A DNA stretch of 5,700 nucleotides, from contig DFIB01000134.1 of the NCBI GenBank assembly GCA_002371375.1, positions 1-5,700 on the forward strand, given 5' to 3'. The DNA comes from Mageeibacillus sp. UBA3708 (GTDB taxonomy: Bacteria > Bacillota > Clostridia > Saccharofermentanales > Saccharofermentanaceae). The position numbers and the translations under genes are program-made. Under the pieces are notes generated by a model. It made no database searches and was not told the DNA's origin. It saw only the letters and a list, made by a program, of their open reading frames with translations. Shown here one piece after another: positions 5,504 to 5,700 of the stretch (its first letter is position 1; the number at the start of each line of letters is the position of its first letter).

Positions 5504-5628
5504 TTCCGCAAGATTCTACGATTTTTCCGCAAGATTTGCGGAAGAAATGCTGATTCTTGCGGAATCCGCAGGAATTCAGATTTTTTCCGCATTTTCTGCG
5601 GAAGAATCACCGTTTTTCTGCGGAAACG
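5504..5628. repeat. Right array of alternating short palindromes (copy 2)
   Basis: The design matches the array at 29-178, in the same order and orientation. Unit R1 has arms TTCCGCAA (5525-5532) and TTGCGGAA (5536-5543). Unit R2 has arms ATTCTTGCGGA (5553-5563) and TCCGCAGGAAT (5565-5575), with one T-G pair. Its flanks CTGA (5550-5553) and TCAG (5576-5579) can extend the stem if the two edge bases shift. Unit R3 has arms TTCCGCA (5585-5591) and TGCGGAA (5597-5603). Centres fall at 5534, 5564 and 5594, exactly 30 bp apart. A fourth, damaged unit follows near 5624 (CTGCGGA, 5618-5624). An extra half unit, TTCCGCAAGATT (5504-5515), repeats 5525-5536 exactly. Open frames crossing this stretch are low-complexity and not credible genes. 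Confidence 0.85.
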
Positions 5629-5685
5629 CTGACATCGCCCCCGGAAACATCATCCCGCAAATCCAGTGAAGAAACTCAATCGAGT

Positions 5686-5691
5686 AGGGGG
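5686..5691 (+). promoter_or_regulatory. Possible RBS of a gene starting beyond the right edge
   Basis: AGGGGG at 5686-5691 is the same core as the Shine-Dalgarno site of the peptidase gene. Nine bases remain to the end of the window, so a start codon at or just after the edge would be at a usable distance. No coding sequence is visible, so this is only a pointer. Confidence 0.3.
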
Positions 5692-5700
5692 AATTTAATC

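Noticed and set aside
5525..5603. Hairpins of the right array as intrinsic terminators
   Set aside because: The T-runs come before and the A-runs after the stems on both strands, and several stems lie in series. This is not the stem-then-T layout.
5206..5610. Open frame on the - strand over the right array and promoter (and a + strand frame at 5436-5669)
   Set aside because: Both are translations of the palindromes and the intergenic hairpin, with Arg/Lys/Phe-rich low-complexity sequence and no RBS.

Overview
The window looks like a stretch of a low-to-mid GC Gram-positive (Bacillota, most likely class Clostridia) chromosome. The support is Shine-Dalgarno sites of the AGGAGG type, choline-binding-type (CW_binding_1) repeat proteins with Sec signal peptides, a glycerophosphodiester phosphodiesterase fused to a multi-spanning membrane domain, and no outer-membrane features. 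I cannot name a genus from the sequence alone.

Layout. Positions 1-305 hold no gene. They contain an array of short palindromes (29-178) and then a compact control region (about 224-298). A + strand gene (306-2096) encodes a polytopic membrane glycerophosphodiester phosphodiesterase. It ends 13 bp from the end of a - strand pair transcribed towards it. In transcription order the pair is a secreted repeat protein ending in a phage-tail-lysozyme-like muramidase domain (5312 down to 3486), then, after 56 bp, a secreted repeat protein ending in an NlpC/P60 cysteine peptidase domain (3429 down to 2110). Positions 5313-5700 hold no complete gene. They contain the leader and promoter of the - strand pair, an interrupted hairpin (5433-5483), a second copy of the palindrome array (5504-5628), and a possible ribosome binding site for a gene starting just beyond the right edge.

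How the genes may work together. The two secreted proteins carry complementary cell-wall-cutting domains, one for glycan strands and one for peptide stems. Their N-terminal repeat regions align without a gap over 177 residues, so they look like a tandem duplication followed by exchange of the catalytic end. If their repeats bind phosphocholine, as in the best-known members of the family, the neighbouring outward-facing phosphodiesterase could release choline or glycerol phosphate from glycerophosphodiesters or teichoic acids. That would make the locus a small cell-surface module. The link is inferred from gene content only.

The most unusual feature is not a gene. The locus is bracketed by two palindrome arrays of the same design, with alternating hairpin types centred about 30 bp apart in the same order. 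In the stems the variable base changes together with its partner. I do not recognise this family.
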